From Ursus arctos (Eukaryota > Chordata > Mammalia > Carnivora > Ursidae): a DNA stretch of 64,000 bases. This document shows, piece after piece, positions 42,501 to 53,937 of the stretch (its first letter is position 1; the number at the start of each line of letters is the position of its first letter). The notes beneath the pieces were generated by a model. The model did no database searches and had not been told where the DNA came from. It worked only from the letters and a program-made list of their open reading frames with translations. The stretch spans positions 13,902,566-13,966,565 of the forward strand of contig NC_079873.1 of NCBI RefSeq assembly GCF_023065955.2, written 5' to 3'. Both the position numbers and the translations under genes were made by a program.

Positions 42501-42682
42501 GGGGCACCTGGGTGGCTCAGATTCTTAAATGTCTGCCTTCAGCTCAGGTCATGATCTCCAGGTCCTGGGATTGAGCCCCATGTCAGGCTCCCAGCTCAGT
42601 GGGGAGTCTGCTTCTCCCTCTCCCTCTGCCGCTCTCCCTGCTTGTGCTGTCTCTCTCAAATTAATAAATATTTTTTAAAAAA
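42501..42682 (+). mobile_element. Can-SINE (SINEC), plus strand
   Basis: Head 'ggggcacctgggtggctcag', CT-rich body and A-rich tail. Flanks ggatgatccatctt (42487-42500) and ggataacccatctt (42683-42696) are the target duplication with two differences. Confidence 0.92.
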
Positions 42683-43640
42683 GGATAACCCATCTTTTCT
42701 CTCTGGCCCCTTTTAAAATCTCTTGGCAGTTAGTGTTCTGCAGTTGAATTATGAAGTGTTTAGACATGAATTTCCTCTTTTGAAAATATCCTTTTTGGTA
42801 TATGTTGTGATTTCTGGATATGTGTTACTATGTTTTTCATGAGTGTTGGACGAGTCATCTCTTCAAATCTCTCTTTCTCCTCTTATTCTGGAACTCCAAT
42901 TAGATTTACATTTGGCCTTCTCACTGTGGACTCCAATCACTTAATCTCTCCTTCATGGTTTCAATCTCCTTCCCTCTTCGTGCTGCATTTGGGAAATTTC
43001 TAATCCACTCTTCAGCTGGATTTAATCTACCGTTTAACCAGTCCATTTGGGTTTTTTGTTTCAATAGTTGTATTTTATTTATAGAAGTTCTATTAATCTT
43101 TCTAGTTATTTCTGCTAGCCTATTGTTGCCTACTCATCTGTTAATTGCATCTTTTACATCTTTAAACATTTCATACATAGTTGTTCTGTATTCTGTAACT
43201 GAAAATTTCTATATCTCCAATCATTGGGGTTATCTAAATCTATTATATGTTATTTATGCTGCCTCTGCCTCATGGTGGCTTGTCTTAATGTATTGCAAGC
43301 TGAATGCTTAATTTTAATCTGTGGGAATCCTGTAGGTCTAAATTAGAGGAACTTTTTTCTGAAAAGGATTTACTTTAGCAAAAAATCAGAGACACCTCTG
43401 ATCTAAGACCACTTTGGCCACTGTGAAGACCTTGGCTTAATAATTGGGCCCTCGATCAGTATTCCCACCTCAATGCTGGCCCATGTCTCAGTACTGCTCT
43501 GTGTTGCTATTGATATCTACCCTCAGGGCATTCCCCCACACACCCATTGCTCGCAATTTAAGGCTTCCTGCACTGGTCTAGGCCTGGATTATTTTTTATT
43601 TTAGGAGCTGGTGTTGTGGAAGCCTTTGGAAATCTCTCCA

Positions 43641-44814
43641 ACCACTTGACCAGAAACGCCTTGAAAAGTGTTTTATATTTTTTATTCAGGATATAGCTGC
43701 TATGCGTGGGAGAGTCACTCAGAGCACTCGTTCTACCCTAAACACACACACACACCCACCCACCCACACACACACACACACCCCAATTGTTAAACTTTGA
43801 AACATACCATTTTAGGTGGAAATCTGGTTGAAAAAAATGCCATTACTCATTGTTTCACTTACTGCACCAAATATAAAACTAGCTTTCTTATTTAGTCACT
43901 GTTTTATCATCTCTAACAGAAAAAATAGCTATGGGCCTCAAGATGGCTTGCTTCTTGTATACAAAGCTGATATTTTGGCACATGGTCCCTAAAGACAGGT
44001 CCCGTACTATAAGTTAGTTTGCTTTTAGAAGTGGGCACTAGTGATCTTGGCCACTTGCCTTGATCTCACAGGCACAAGAAAACTGTTGTTACTTCAACAC
44101 TACAGGAAGACATTATTTAGCCATCGTAGCTTGCTGCTGTTCATTTGCCGCAGACTTCACAACTCACGTTTTTGGTTAAGTCATTTCTCACGACCACTCG
44201 GAGAGAAAATCGGGTGATCCATTCTAGGTCCATCTGCATGCCTCCCACTACTGATCTTTGTGAGATGACTCAAACCCTCCAAACCTCCACACTTTAGTCC
44301 TCTACATTCACTGAGTAAGTGGATCAACTAAAATGAAAAACTGGCTGCCACATTCTCCTCTTTCCCAACACTTCTTTCTAAATTAGGCATCAGGGAAAAG
44401 GGGGGCTGATCTGACAAATAAGAAAATGAGCACCACTATACTGACTTTTCTCTCTTTGAACCCCTGCTCTGGTGCAAGGGAAAAGGCTCGGCATCCTGTT
44501 TCAGTGCTATGGACAAGTGTCTCTTTGCAAGGCTACTCCCATTATTGGGCAAATTATTCCTTGTATTCAAAGGTCCCCACAGAGAGTGTGTTGCCACAGA
44601 AAGGGTAGGAAGCCTTTAAGCAGATAGCCTTGGAAAAAGTGGGGTGGGTTTGCTGGGAAAGTATGGGAAGCATTCCAGCCATTTTTGAGAAGACTATAAA
44701 GTCCCTAAGACTATGAGGGAAGAAGAGAAAGTCACATTTATTGAATTCCTGTTATGGACATGGTACTTTTCTTTCTTCCTTAATAAATTATTTTTTTAAA
44801 TATAAATAATATTT
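43641..44814. other. Unassigned, with a (CA)n tract
   Basis: An imperfect CA/CCCA microsatellite occupies 43742-43783. The rest is unique-looking. A short MIR-like phrase ('ttattgaattcctgttatggaca') is at 44740. Confidence 0.4.
43742..43783. repeat. (CA)n/(CCCA)n microsatellite
   Basis: CA repeats broken by three CCAC units. Confidence 0.9.
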
Positions 44815-45130
44815 TAAATAATATTTTAAAATGTCAGAAATAAGAGAGAAAAAGGAGAATAACGTCCATTTACCTATCATCTAGATTTAACAATGCACAT
44901 TTTGTCATATTTCTGTCATCTATTTTTTATACTTAAAATTACAGACATAATATTTTACCCTTAAAAACTTTATCATGTCCTACATGATCACAATGCCATC
45001 ATCACACCTAACAAAATTAACAATAATTTCCTAATATTATCTAACACTTAATTCTATATTAAAATTGCCCCCAATTGTCTCCCAAATGTCTTTTGCAGCT
45101 GGTTGTTCAAAGCAGGGTCCAATCATAGAC
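44815..45130 (-). mobile_element. L1M 3' region
   Basis: 'cgtccatttacctatcatctagatttaacaatgcacattttgtcatatttc' and 'attgcccccaattgtctcccaaatgtcttttgcagctggttgttcaaagcaggg' are reversed L1M 3' text. Confidence 0.65.
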
Positions 45131-45189
45131 CATGCACTGCATTTGGTTATTATTATATCTAAGACTCCATTAATGCAGATGGTCCTGGT

Positions 45190-45340
45190 AATTTTCATAT
45201 CTTATCTTTTTATCTCCATAACAATCCTAAGAGGCAGTTATCATTATTTCTATTGTACAAATGCAAAAAAAAATGAGCCTAGAAAAGTAGTTAGCCCAAG
45301 ATTACACCGTCAGTAAGCGTGCAGAGGACATTTCCTGCTT
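45190..45340 (-). mobile_element. MIR fragment
   Basis: 'ataacaatcctaagaggcagttatcattatttctattgtac' followed by 'gagcctagaaaagtagttagcccaagattacacc' is a diverged minus-strand MIR. Confidence 0.6.
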
Positions 45341-45497
45341 TTTTAGCTGCCGGCCATCCACACCTCCTCCCTATTGTGAGCAAGTTCTATTGCATCTTGG
45401 TGTGGGGCATACTCCTGATGGCCAAGAGATAGACACATAACAGTTCATGGCTAGTGCTTGGCAAATTGGATGCCATGGTCCAGGACTCTGAGTCTAG

Positions 45498-45625
45498 ACT
45501 AGCGCTGTCCAATGAATTTTTCTGCAATGATGGAAATGTTCTATATCTGCACTGTACAATATGGTACCACTAACCACATGTACTAGCTACCATACCGAAT
45601 AGCACGATTCTAGAAAGGACGATGC
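45498..45625 (+). mobile_element. hAT-Charlie MITE
   Basis: 'agcgctgtccaatgaatttttctgcaatgatggaaatgttctatatctgcactgtacaatatgg' with 'taaccacatgtactagctacc' is a familiar short Charlie element. Confidence 0.65.
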
Positions 45626-46633
45626 CAAGCTGCAGGGACATTTGAGAAAGCATACATAGCATCAGTGGCATCACTGAGAGTCTGGTGCCGTTGGCAGCTC
45701 TGAGGGTCGGACTGATGATAGCATTCTGGATAGATCATTTTCTCCCTTTCAGAGCCTGACCCTCGACTCAGCCTATCAAACATCTGAATTGCCCAAGAGC
45801 CATCCAGTAAATTCCCCTTTTGCTTAAATTTTCCAAAGTCAGTTTCTATTGTGTGAAATCAAAAGTCCTTTGGCAGACACTGCTAGTTGTCACCCGACTC
45901 CTTTTTTTCCTCAGAAATAGAATTTCCAATTTCACTAGGCGCAAGTTTTAGCTGGTTGTGGCTACATAACCAAGTTCTGGTCAATGAGAAAGATTTTCAT
46001 GTTCCCATAAGCCAAACCTATAGTTTGTAGGACTCATCCATCATCTTGCCTAGACACAGAGCTATTCTTTGAACCCATCAAGAGGGGCCCTATCCTTGGC
46101 CTTGACCATTAGAGAACCCCACTCTGGCTGGGCCCCTTCCTACAGGGTGAGGAGCCAGCAAGGCCAAAACCTTCTAGACCATGGTTTAGATGAAAGGAAC
46201 CTTGGAATTTCTTGACCAAATGACCCAAGCCAGCTTCCAGAGACTGCATGGGCTTCTTCCCTAGGTCCTTCTTCCCAAGGGCAGATTATGTAGCCAGTAT
46301 GAACACAATATGCTACAGGGAAGGCCAAGGGAGTAGCTGTTTTCAGAGAGGTGTGAAGAGAATTTAGAAGAGACTCCAGCCTACAGTCACAGGGCTCCTT
46401 ACAGTGGGAGACGGAGCCAAGGGCGGAAGGGATGGGTAGGCAGGCTCCAGGCTAGTGACCCAAGCTTACTCTCCCGTGTCGTTATGGTCCAGGGTGGAAC
46501 TCCGAGGAATCCGGTAATTTTACATTCAAACTTGGTCTTTCAGGTCTTACAAAGATCTGTTTGTCAAGATAGAGGGATAGACGTGTTTTGATTAATAGTT
46601 TCTGAGCTTATTTATAACTTTTAAGTATTTGGG
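45626..46633 (+). other. Mostly unassigned; ancient LTR-like part at 45890-46330
   Basis: 45890-46330 carries 'gttttagctggttgtggctac' and 'caagttctggtcaatgagaaag', phrases of the same old family as 54690-55115. The rest has no recognised feature. Confidence 0.35.
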
Positions 46634-46635
46634 GA

Positions 46636-46636
<1 letters not shown>

Positions 46637-46668
<32 letters not shown>
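46637..46668. repeat. (AC)16 microsatellite
   Basis: A perfect AC tract; open frames reading VCVCVC on the minus strand are due to it. Confidence 0.95.
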
Positions 46669-46670
<2 letters not shown>

Positions 46671-46964
46671 CCATTTGTACTATGGTTCCAGGTCTTACAA
46701 ATATTAGGGGTAAGCCTACCTGTGCAAAAGCTTAAACACTCTTTCCCACCTCTGAAACAGTAGATGTAAAAACATGGTTCCATGCCCTTCTCTCTGGGTT
46801 GTTTTCCTCTCTCTTTCTCTATTATTTTCTTGTTCTCTCCCTACAGTTCTCCTGTGATGGCAATAAATCATTTGTAGGCAGGGACCTGGCTCTCTATTTC
46901 TTTCACAGTCCCCCTGGCCCGTTAGCACAAAATGTTCTGAATACATGGGCTCCACGTCCAGGAT

Positions 46965-47095
46965 GAGGATCAGAATTGTGAGGGGAATGCTATAAAAATA
47001 TGGAGTCCCTAGCTCCATCTCAGTAATTCTGATTCTGAAATTGAGGCAAAAGGTTTTTGGCTTCTTTTTTTAAGTTCTAGAGATGCTTCTGAAGG
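46965..47095 (+). mobile_element. MER5A fragment, weak
   Basis: 'gatcagaattgtgaggggaatgctataaaaatatggagtccctagctccatctcagtaattctgattc' fits the MER5A middle. The ends are not clear. Confidence 0.45.
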
Positions 47096-47983
47096 AGAGC
47101 CATGGCTGAGATGCTTAATACAGTGGCCGGTTTAATCACTCACTTCTGCCTAGAGACTGACGTCCTCAGAGACAGAAGAACAAGAGTAAGGGAATGAGAA
47201 TGGGGTGAACTAAGAAGCCAAACCCCCTGGGCCTCCCCAGCCCTACTTCCGACCTCTAGGGCACCACATCTGCATCTCATTTCTGCTGGCCTCTTGGCTT
47301 TGGATGGCTGTCATTAGCACTTCCTATCGCTCAAAGCTTGGTCAAGGATTTCTAAACCAGGGTGGTAGCTGGTGGTTCTCAAACATGTATCCATACCTCC
47401 TTACAGTTGTGGGATTTTTGAGGATATACTCAAAAATCTCCCACCACAGCAACTGGCATATAGTGGATATTTATCAAATGTTTATCTAAGGAAAAGATTT
47501 TGCCTGAGTTCAAGGAGCATTGCAGCTGGTTCTGGGAAAACATTAGGATCACTGGAGTTTATATTCAGACCCCTTCAAAGAAATGGACTAAGTGTTTTTT
47601 TTTGTTGTTGTTGTTGTTGTTGTTTTTTAAGTTTTACCTAATGTCAAACAAACGGACTTCTTTACAGCCCATTAGTAGACTTGAACAATCCAAATCACCT
47701 TAAAAAAATACCTGTCTGCCCCTCCTGTTTTATCTTTCATGGACATTTTAACCAAGACTTCTGATACTCATATTTTTAATGTTCCCATTATTTAAAATAC
47801 AATCAGGTGCAATAACATGCAATTATAACCTGCTTCAAGCCCTTAAGGGATCATTCATTTCATGCTGTCTTTAAAGATAAAGGTAAATTCTTTTAGAAAA
47901 CTGAAAACACACAGCAAAGCTGAAACCCAACAAACATTTAGATAACACAAAACAGGAAAACTTCAGAGCTGGGGGCCAGATGT
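47096..47983. other. No feature recognised apart from a (TTG)n tract
   Basis: Unique-looking sequence; the simple repeat at 47594-47628 is the only structured part. Confidence 0.4.
47594..47628. repeat. (TTG)n microsatellite within T-runs
   Basis: Nine T, then seven TTG units, then a T-run. Confidence 0.95.
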
Positions 47984-49484
47984 CTTAAAGAATTTTTCTA
48001 AGGAAAAGTCTTTGCGATGAACTGTCTCTGCCGGTTTGCTGCCCAGCATTTTTTCACTGGAGCTGCTATTGCACAAGACTGCAACAACAGTTTGATCTTT
48101 GTCTTGATCTTGCTTATCTTTGGCCCCAATAGGTTGGGATTATTTTCAATAACTGCGCCGGAAACAGCTCTGTCAAGTGCCTTCTTTGTTTCATGCCACA
48201 GATCTTGACTGAAAATAGTACAACGGCTTCGTTAGGAGCTATAAAAGGCTCATGCCAGGAATCCTTGGGAAGCCACAATAGAAAGATACCAAGGGTGTTT
48301 AGGACAAGGAAATAAGAACAACTATCTACCAATGGGTCAATTAAACATGTTCTTCCTCCTTTGCTGGAGCAAGCAAGTGACTAAGCCTCACCGTTTGGAG
48401 TCTGCTTCTTGCAATAGCTTCACTGACTCCACAAAACACCTAGCAGGAGTCACTGGGGCTTGCCTCAGGGTCATCGGACTTGATGCTTCATCTAAGCCAC
48501 ACTGGGAGAGGAGTACCACTGTTTGGTTCCCTTGGAGGAAAATGTTAAATTGAAACTAACCCCATTGCCAGTGTTTCTCAGAATAAAAGGAGCATGCTAA
48601 GTGAGACAATTGTAAAGTATCATCTCCTCCACTCAGCTTTTTGCCAGAATATTCTATTAACTTAGCAACATTCAGAGCCTTGTCAGGATTCCATATTACA
48701 GTCCACAGACTTAATTGGGACCATACAGAGAGAATGGCAAGCATGGACAAAGTTTCCCAGGGGTTTGGATTATTGAAAAGAGTCACACAATATGGGTCGG
48801 GATTGAGGGGGCCCAGCAGGGGGATGCAGGGGCCTCAAAAGCAAGATCCACTGTATTTTGGTCTGACTTTTCTCCATATGTTAGAATTTTTTAACATTTA
48901 GAACCTTAAGCCAGGAAAATATCTTTAACATTGACGATCCTCTTGATTTCTTTTAATAAAATGCCTGAGACCTAGAGAGGTATAGCACATAACAACAACC
49001 ACATAGCATTATAGGAATATGCTATCATTACAGCCAGCATCAGGCAGTCAGAAATCCTCCTAAACCAATGGTTGGACAAGGGCCCACATAGGGTTCAATT
49101 CTTGGGTACCATCCCTAAAGGTACCAGCTACGGATGTCACTAGGCTCTTATACTTGGCTCACACAAGAGCAGAAGTATAGCTAAAATATTTGGGCAGATC
49201 CACGTATCTTGAAGTCATGCAATTTCATCAATGAGAACTCATTTCAACCTTCATCTTGCTAATTAACAAGTCATTTATTTCAATAATAAAACCTTGTTCT
49301 GACATTTGCTATGCTCATTAGCAAAACCTAGGTAATCTAGATAGCAGAAATGGGTATAGCAGCAGCCTCTGGAGGGTGGCCCCTGTGTCTGGAATGCCCA
49401 CACACCAGCCCTGGGATGTGCATGATTGATCTCCATCTGGCTTATTGCTTAACCTAAATTTGCAGCATGTAATATCCCTCTATA
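47984..49484. promoter_or_regulatory. Repeat-free block, candidate conserved non-coding DNA
   Basis: 1.5 kb without a recognised transposon. Sub-blocks 47990-48280, 48560-48760 and 49200-49350 have A/T-rich transcription-factor-like words (e.g. CTTGCTAATTAACAAG at about 49255, TTAACTTAGCAACATT at about 48660) and lack simple repeats. Open frames reach 86 codons with no domain. Function is inferred from texture only. Confidence 0.25.
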
Positions 49485-49503
49485 ATTGGTGAGGAATTTT
49501 TAA

Positions 49504-49732
49504 CATTTTTTTAAAGATTTATTTATTTGTAGAGAAAGAGAGAGCACACGCGCACGCGTGCGAGCATGGACACCTGAGCTGGGGAGGGGCAGAAGGAGAG
49601 GGAAAAGGAAGAGAATCTCAAGCAGACTCCCTGTTAAGCACAGAGCCCAACATGGGACTCGATCCCCTGAGATCATGACCTGAGCCAAAATCAAGAGTCA
49701 GGTGCTTAACTCACTGAGCCACGCAGGCGCCC
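49504..49732 (-). mobile_element. Can-SINE (SINEC), older, minus strand
   Basis: TTTTTTTAAAGATTTATTTATTTG side, a GA/CACGCG insertion at 49540-49566, and head end 'gccacgcaggcgccc'. The duplication aattggtgaggaattttta (about 49484-49502) and aatcggtgaggaatttta (about 49735-49752) bounds it, with one difference. Confidence 0.92.
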
Positions 49733-49752
49733 AAAATCGGTGAGGAATTTTA

Positions 49753-50319
49753 AAGTAAATTTCAGACATTATAACGAACTGCTGCTTCATGGTAAAATAA
49801 GAACTCAAACCCAGGTCTTCTGACTTCCATTCCAAAATCTTTTCCAAAGGGCCACCTGCCTCTCTTTAATTAAAAAAAAATCAGAAAGTTTGCTAAACAT
49901 ATGCTAGACAAGATGTCAAAATACGAAATCATGCATGCCCATGAAACTGTCTGAGAACCCACCTGCTCTGAGTCCCAGGGGGCCATTAGCAGACACGCAG
50001 GGTGACCTCTCAGTATCATGGTGCAGGCAATTCTACAGAGAACTTGCTCTTGTCCACAAGGGGATTTTGGCTTCTTGGCTTGTCTCAGTGGACCTGTGGG
50101 GTGTGGAGATGGATCCATAAGAGGCACTGAAGAAATACTTGTCAGGTTAAATTGTGCTGAAAACCGTGTTGGTTTCCAGGGACCCTGGGTGAAAGGATTT
50201 TGGAAATGTCCGTGGGGCACTGATTTAGCCTTAGAACTGTTTGTTTTGAATCCTGCTCTGAGATTTCGTGTAGTCCTGTGACTCTTGCCCTTGGCTGCAT
50301 GTTAGATCATGTGAGCAGG
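49753..50319. other. No feature recognised
   Basis: The 116-codon minus-strand frame at 49870-50220 has no domain and is overlapped by frames on the plus strand. Confidence 0.4.
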
Positions 50320-50455
50320 TGATAAAAAATCCTCAATGCCTGGTTCTATGCTAGAGCAATTAGATCAGAATCTCTGGGTTTGGGGTCTAGGCATTAGCGG
50401 GTTGCTTTGTTTTTAAGGTTTTCAGATGGTTTGAATGTGCAGCCAGGGTTGAGAC
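50320..50455 (+). mobile_element. MER5A-type element, right part
   Basis: 'tagatcagaatctctgggtttggggtctaggcattag' and the end 'aatgtgcagccagggttgagac' mark it. Confidence 0.65.
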
Positions 50456-50461
50456 CCAATT

Positions 50462-50606
50462 CAGTGCTTCTCAGACTGTGATTTTCAAGCCGCCAGGCGA
50501 TCTCATTACAATGCAGGTTCTGAGATGGCGTCTTCTAACAACCTCGCAGGTGACGATCTTGCTGACACATGCCGATGCCCCTCGGACCACGCTTTGAGTG
50601 GCAAGG
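50462..50606 (+). mobile_element. MER5A element, second of a tandem pair
   Basis: 'cagtgcttctcagactgtgattttcaagccg', 'cattacaatgcaggttctgagat', 'ctaacaacctcgcaggtgacgatcttgctgac', 'ggaccacgctttgagtggc' follow the MER5A order. It starts 6 bp after the preceding element ends. Confidence 0.7.
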
Positions 50607-52400
50607 TCTAATCTCTTACCACCGAAAGGATTTGAGAGCAAAACCACTGAAGCCAAATCTGAGATGGGCCCAAATACTCCAACTCAATCTTTCCAGAGGA
50701 TGTGAGGAATACAACTTCAGTGTGAATATGAAGCAAGTAAAAACGATTAAACATCTATACGTTTCCTAAAAACTGAACTTTGATTTCCTGAAGACTTGTC
50801 TTAAATGCTGAGAATATTTTTCAAATCACAAAAAAAGGATGGCTCTAGTTCTAAACAGCTGACCAACTACTGTAAAAAAAAAAAAAGTCATCTCCCCATT
50901 TTCTAATTATTATGCCCTTCGTATTTATTGATTGTCTTGGATCTCTCTGCCTCTGCAGTTAGCCTGCTAGAGGGTGACACCTGTGTTTGCTGTTCTTTCC
51001 ACAGCTCGAGTTTATTTATTGCAGGATCCAGGGAGGGTGTGGAGGAAGCTGCGTCACACACAGCCAGCGGGTCTGCAAACAGCGTAGGCGGCTGGAAAGG
51101 AAAGGGCAATCTTGAAATGTAAACAAAGGAGCAGGCTGGGGCTCGGAGAGTGGCCTTTTCCCTACATCTGCATAAGTAGATAGTGACTGACATCAGCCGC
51201 TGCAGCTTGAATCTGAAAGAGTGGGAGAATTTTGCAAACTCAGAAAGAACAGAAAACCCAAGCCCCTACCCACAGAGCCCAAGGTGTGCGCCTGTGAATT
51301 ATGTTATCAGCTGTGCAGCAGGACTCTGGAAAGCACTAACTATGAACAATATATAAATTACAGAGGTCATTCAATGTGCAGATCAAGTACAATTAAAATG
51401 CAAAAGACTTTTCTTTTTACCTGACTCGGAAAAAATTTTTTTGCAACACAAGGGTGCCTCAAATTGTTCAGTAGAGCCGGGCGGGGGGGGGCTTGGGGGG
51501 GAGAAGAGGAGAGGTGTGTATGTATGTTGGGGGGGAACCCGATTACTGGACTCAAAAAGGCTAACGTGCAATTTGTGTTCTTTTTATGTAGATTAAATGC
51601 ATTGACTGCAGCTTGTACCGCTTAGATACGCAGCAGGGAGTCAAAAGCTTGGGTATCAGTCAACCACAGCCAGCAGCTAAAGCCTGGGCCAAATCTGTTA
51701 TTGTGCCTCAAATGAGACACTTAATCTAATCTAATGGGAGCAAACCCCCCTGGACAAATAAAAGGGCATTACCAGCAGCAATGGCAGCTGTAACATTAAA
51801 AAAAAAAAGCACCAAATATTTTTTGTGATAACATAATTAATGACTCCTCCAGCTTCCTTCAAAATCTTGCCTTCCAGCTCACAGCGGCTCAGGAGGAAGG
51901 AGTCTCAGGAGGTAAAGAGCGGGAGGGAGCAGCCCGCCTTCTCACCCTCTCAGGAAGCCATGTGTCCTAGGTATACCACAATCAAAAGAATGTGTGGTTT
52001 TTGTGTTTTTTTTCTCCCTGGAGTCAAATCTACACCCTCAAGTAGCGGGAAAACATCACCGGGTTTTGATGAATTTGCCTCATTAAAGCAAACACGAGCG
52101 ACGCAAGGGGTAGGAAGAAAGAAGACGGTGAGACTCAGGATCTGGGCTCCTGGGACAGGTACCGTCGCCATCGAAGACAGAATGAAATTGGAGCCGAGGA
52201 TCACAGAACCGACTGAGAGAATGTTGAAAACTGCAGTTCATCTTAAAGGACGTGAAATCCAACCTCTCCTAATTCAGGAATTGATTCCACAGTGTTCCTG
52301 TTAGGATTTTACTTCCAGAAAAAGAAAACCCCTTCTAAAAGCAATCCCTTCAGAATGTGTTCCCTTCAATTCCCCGAGTCACTACACAAACAATCCTTTA
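50607..52400. promoter_or_regulatory. Repeat-free block, candidate enhancer cluster
   Basis: About 1.8 kb without recognised repeats other than the G-rich stretch at 51476-51536 and short A-runs. 50930-51430 contains TGTAAACAAAGG (forkhead/SOX-like, at about 51119) and CTGCATAAGTAGATAG. 51560-51860 contains TCAACCACAGCC (RUNX-like, at about 51659), CTAATCTAATCTAATGG and ACATAATTAATGACTCC. A 154-codon open frame at 51840-52304 has no recognisable domain or splice context. The role is inferred. Confidence 0.3.
51476..51536 (+). repeat. G-rich stretch with quadruplex potential
   Basis: Runs of nine G (51483-51491), seven G (51495-51501) and seven G (51529-51535), with shorter G groups between (GGG at 51479 side, AGGAGAGG). 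At least four G-tracts lie within 60 bases. Confidence 0.7.
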
Positions 52401-52402
52401 GT

Positions 52403-52530
52403 GAAGTGCTCCCCAGACTTTAAAGTGCATATGAATCCCCTGGGGAGCTTATTGAAAATGCAGAATCTGATTCAGTGTGCCTGACATGGGGCCACAGATG
52501 CTAAACTTCCAGCAAGCTAAAGAAGCCTTG
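52403..52530 (+). mobile_element. MER5A: MER5A element
   Basis: 'agtgctccccagactttaaagtgcatatgaatcccctggggagc', 'gaaaatgcagaatctgattcagt' are diagnostic. The right end is lost. Confidence 0.75.
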
Positions 52531-52789
52531 GTTATCTGACCACACCCGAAACCACCTTCAAACCTGGTAGCTTGGTTGAGTCTGGTGCTAAGGCCAAGAT
52601 TTCCAGATCAAGTCTCCCATGGTCCATTCTCCTTCGTGATCCTAACTTTATTTCTCCCTGTTCATCCGTCTCACACATGGTCTGTGGCCACCACTCCAAA
52701 AGGCAAATGCAGGTAGGGCAGTTTTCTGCACAATGGACAGCCCCATTACTGCAGAAGCTTTGCTAAATGACAGCCATGTAACCGTTTTG
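52531..52789. other. No feature recognised
   Basis: Short unique-looking sequence. Confidence 0.4.
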
Positions 52790-53180
52790 CCAAATGTATT
52801 CCTTGTCTATTGCTGTGTAACAAATCATCCTAACACTCGGTGGCTTAAAGCAATAAACACTCATTGTCTTCCAAAACTTCCGTGGGTCAGGAATTCAAGA
52901 GCAGCTTTGGTCAGGTGGTTCTGGCTTGGGGTCTCTCATAAGAGTACAGTCATGTTGGCTGAGGCGACAGTTATCAGCAGGGCTTGACTGGGGCTGCCCA
53001 GTCTGCTTCCAAGACGGCAGGTTGGTACTGACTGTTGGCGGGAGAACTCCGATTCTTTCCATGTGGGTTTCTCCCCACCAGGCTGCTTGAATGTCCTCAT
53101 GGCATGATGACCACTTTTTCCAAAGCAAGCGATCTAATACACTAAGACAGAAGTCCCAATACCCTTTAGACCTACCGTCA
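52790..53180 (-). mobile_element. Ancient LTR-like repeat (probably MLT1-type)
   Basis: 'gtctattgctgtgtaacaaatcatcctaacactcggtggcttaaagcaataaacactc', then 'gtgggtcaggaattcaagagcagc' is the start of a common old repeat. The same start is at 60905 and an end piece at 25640. Naming as an MLT1-type LTR is by analogy. Confidence 0.55.
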
Positions 53181-53922
53181 GAAGCCACACAACAGACACT
53201 TCTGCCATATTCTCTTGGTCACACAGACCAGCCACGAATTCACTGTGAGACAAGACTACGTAAAGCTGTGAATACCCAAAGGCAAGGATCACTGGAGGCT
53301 GGCTCCACACCAAATACACCAAGGCTCTCTATTCCCTCTGTAAAACACGCCAATTGAGGTCCATGGCCCACTGAATGCCCAGAGCCACACGCTAATCCCG
53401 CACACATTTCTGCTCCCACTGTTTACACTTACTAAGAGCTGACTGTGTTTGCTTCCAAACCTGTTTATGACAACTGTACCAGTTCTACTTGTAATTAAAA
53501 TTAAGTAATTTATACAACATGTGAATTATGAAATACAAATGCAAAAAAGGAGTTGTTTAATGGGAACAAAATTGAAATTCTGGAAGACATAATATTAACA
53601 GGTAGCTAAAGATGCTGCTGAATTATGTGTCTGCCAAACAACTCTAAGAGACTGAAAAATCATTAAAAAATTGGGAGGATCAGGCACTAAGCTCACCTCA
53701 CAAGTGTCTTAAATTCTTGCTCCACTTGCAAAACTGGAAATTGTAGACAGTGCATTTTAGATATAGCTCATGTAAAAAGGAAAGCCTGCCACTCCCATCA
53801 GCTGATTTTTATTCAAAGAACATGACTTGGCTGTACATCAAAAGTTTAGTGAATGAATGTTTATTTACATGTTTTAAGTTAAATAAAATGTTTACAGTTC
53901 GCATGTATCATTTTTTAAAGAA
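53181..53922. other. No feature recognised
   Basis: A/T-rich unique-looking DNA between an old repeat and a SINE. Confidence 0.4.
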
Positions 53923-53937
53923 TGATTCCTGGTTTTA

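Larger units (their letters stand above)
40560..43640 (-). mobile_element. Large old L1M, minus strand, with nested insertions
   Basis: T-rich sequence reading as reversed L1 throughout, e.g. 'attttattaggtgcatacaagtttagaattg', 'tttacatatttgctcacatg', 'tcttttgatagtaaatccc', 'cagtctttgatttccattgctgttg', 'ttctatatctccaatcattgg'. The text resumes correctly on each side of five nested elements (listed separately). The whole is heavily mutated and no ORF survives. Confidence 0.6.

Noticed and set aside
37735..47628. CRISPR-like spacing of repeated motifs
   Set aside because: The repeated units are CA and TTG microsatellites and scattered SINEs. No regular repeat-spacer array exists and the DNA is mammalian.
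48017..48901. Several frames of 63-86 codons
   Set aside because: They are short, overlap each other on both strands, and have no domain or splice context.
51840..52304. 154-codon open frame starting with ATG
   Set aside because: No recognisable domain, a mixed and uneven amino-acid make-up, and an overlapping open frame on the other strand. It could only be rescued by conservation or transcript data.
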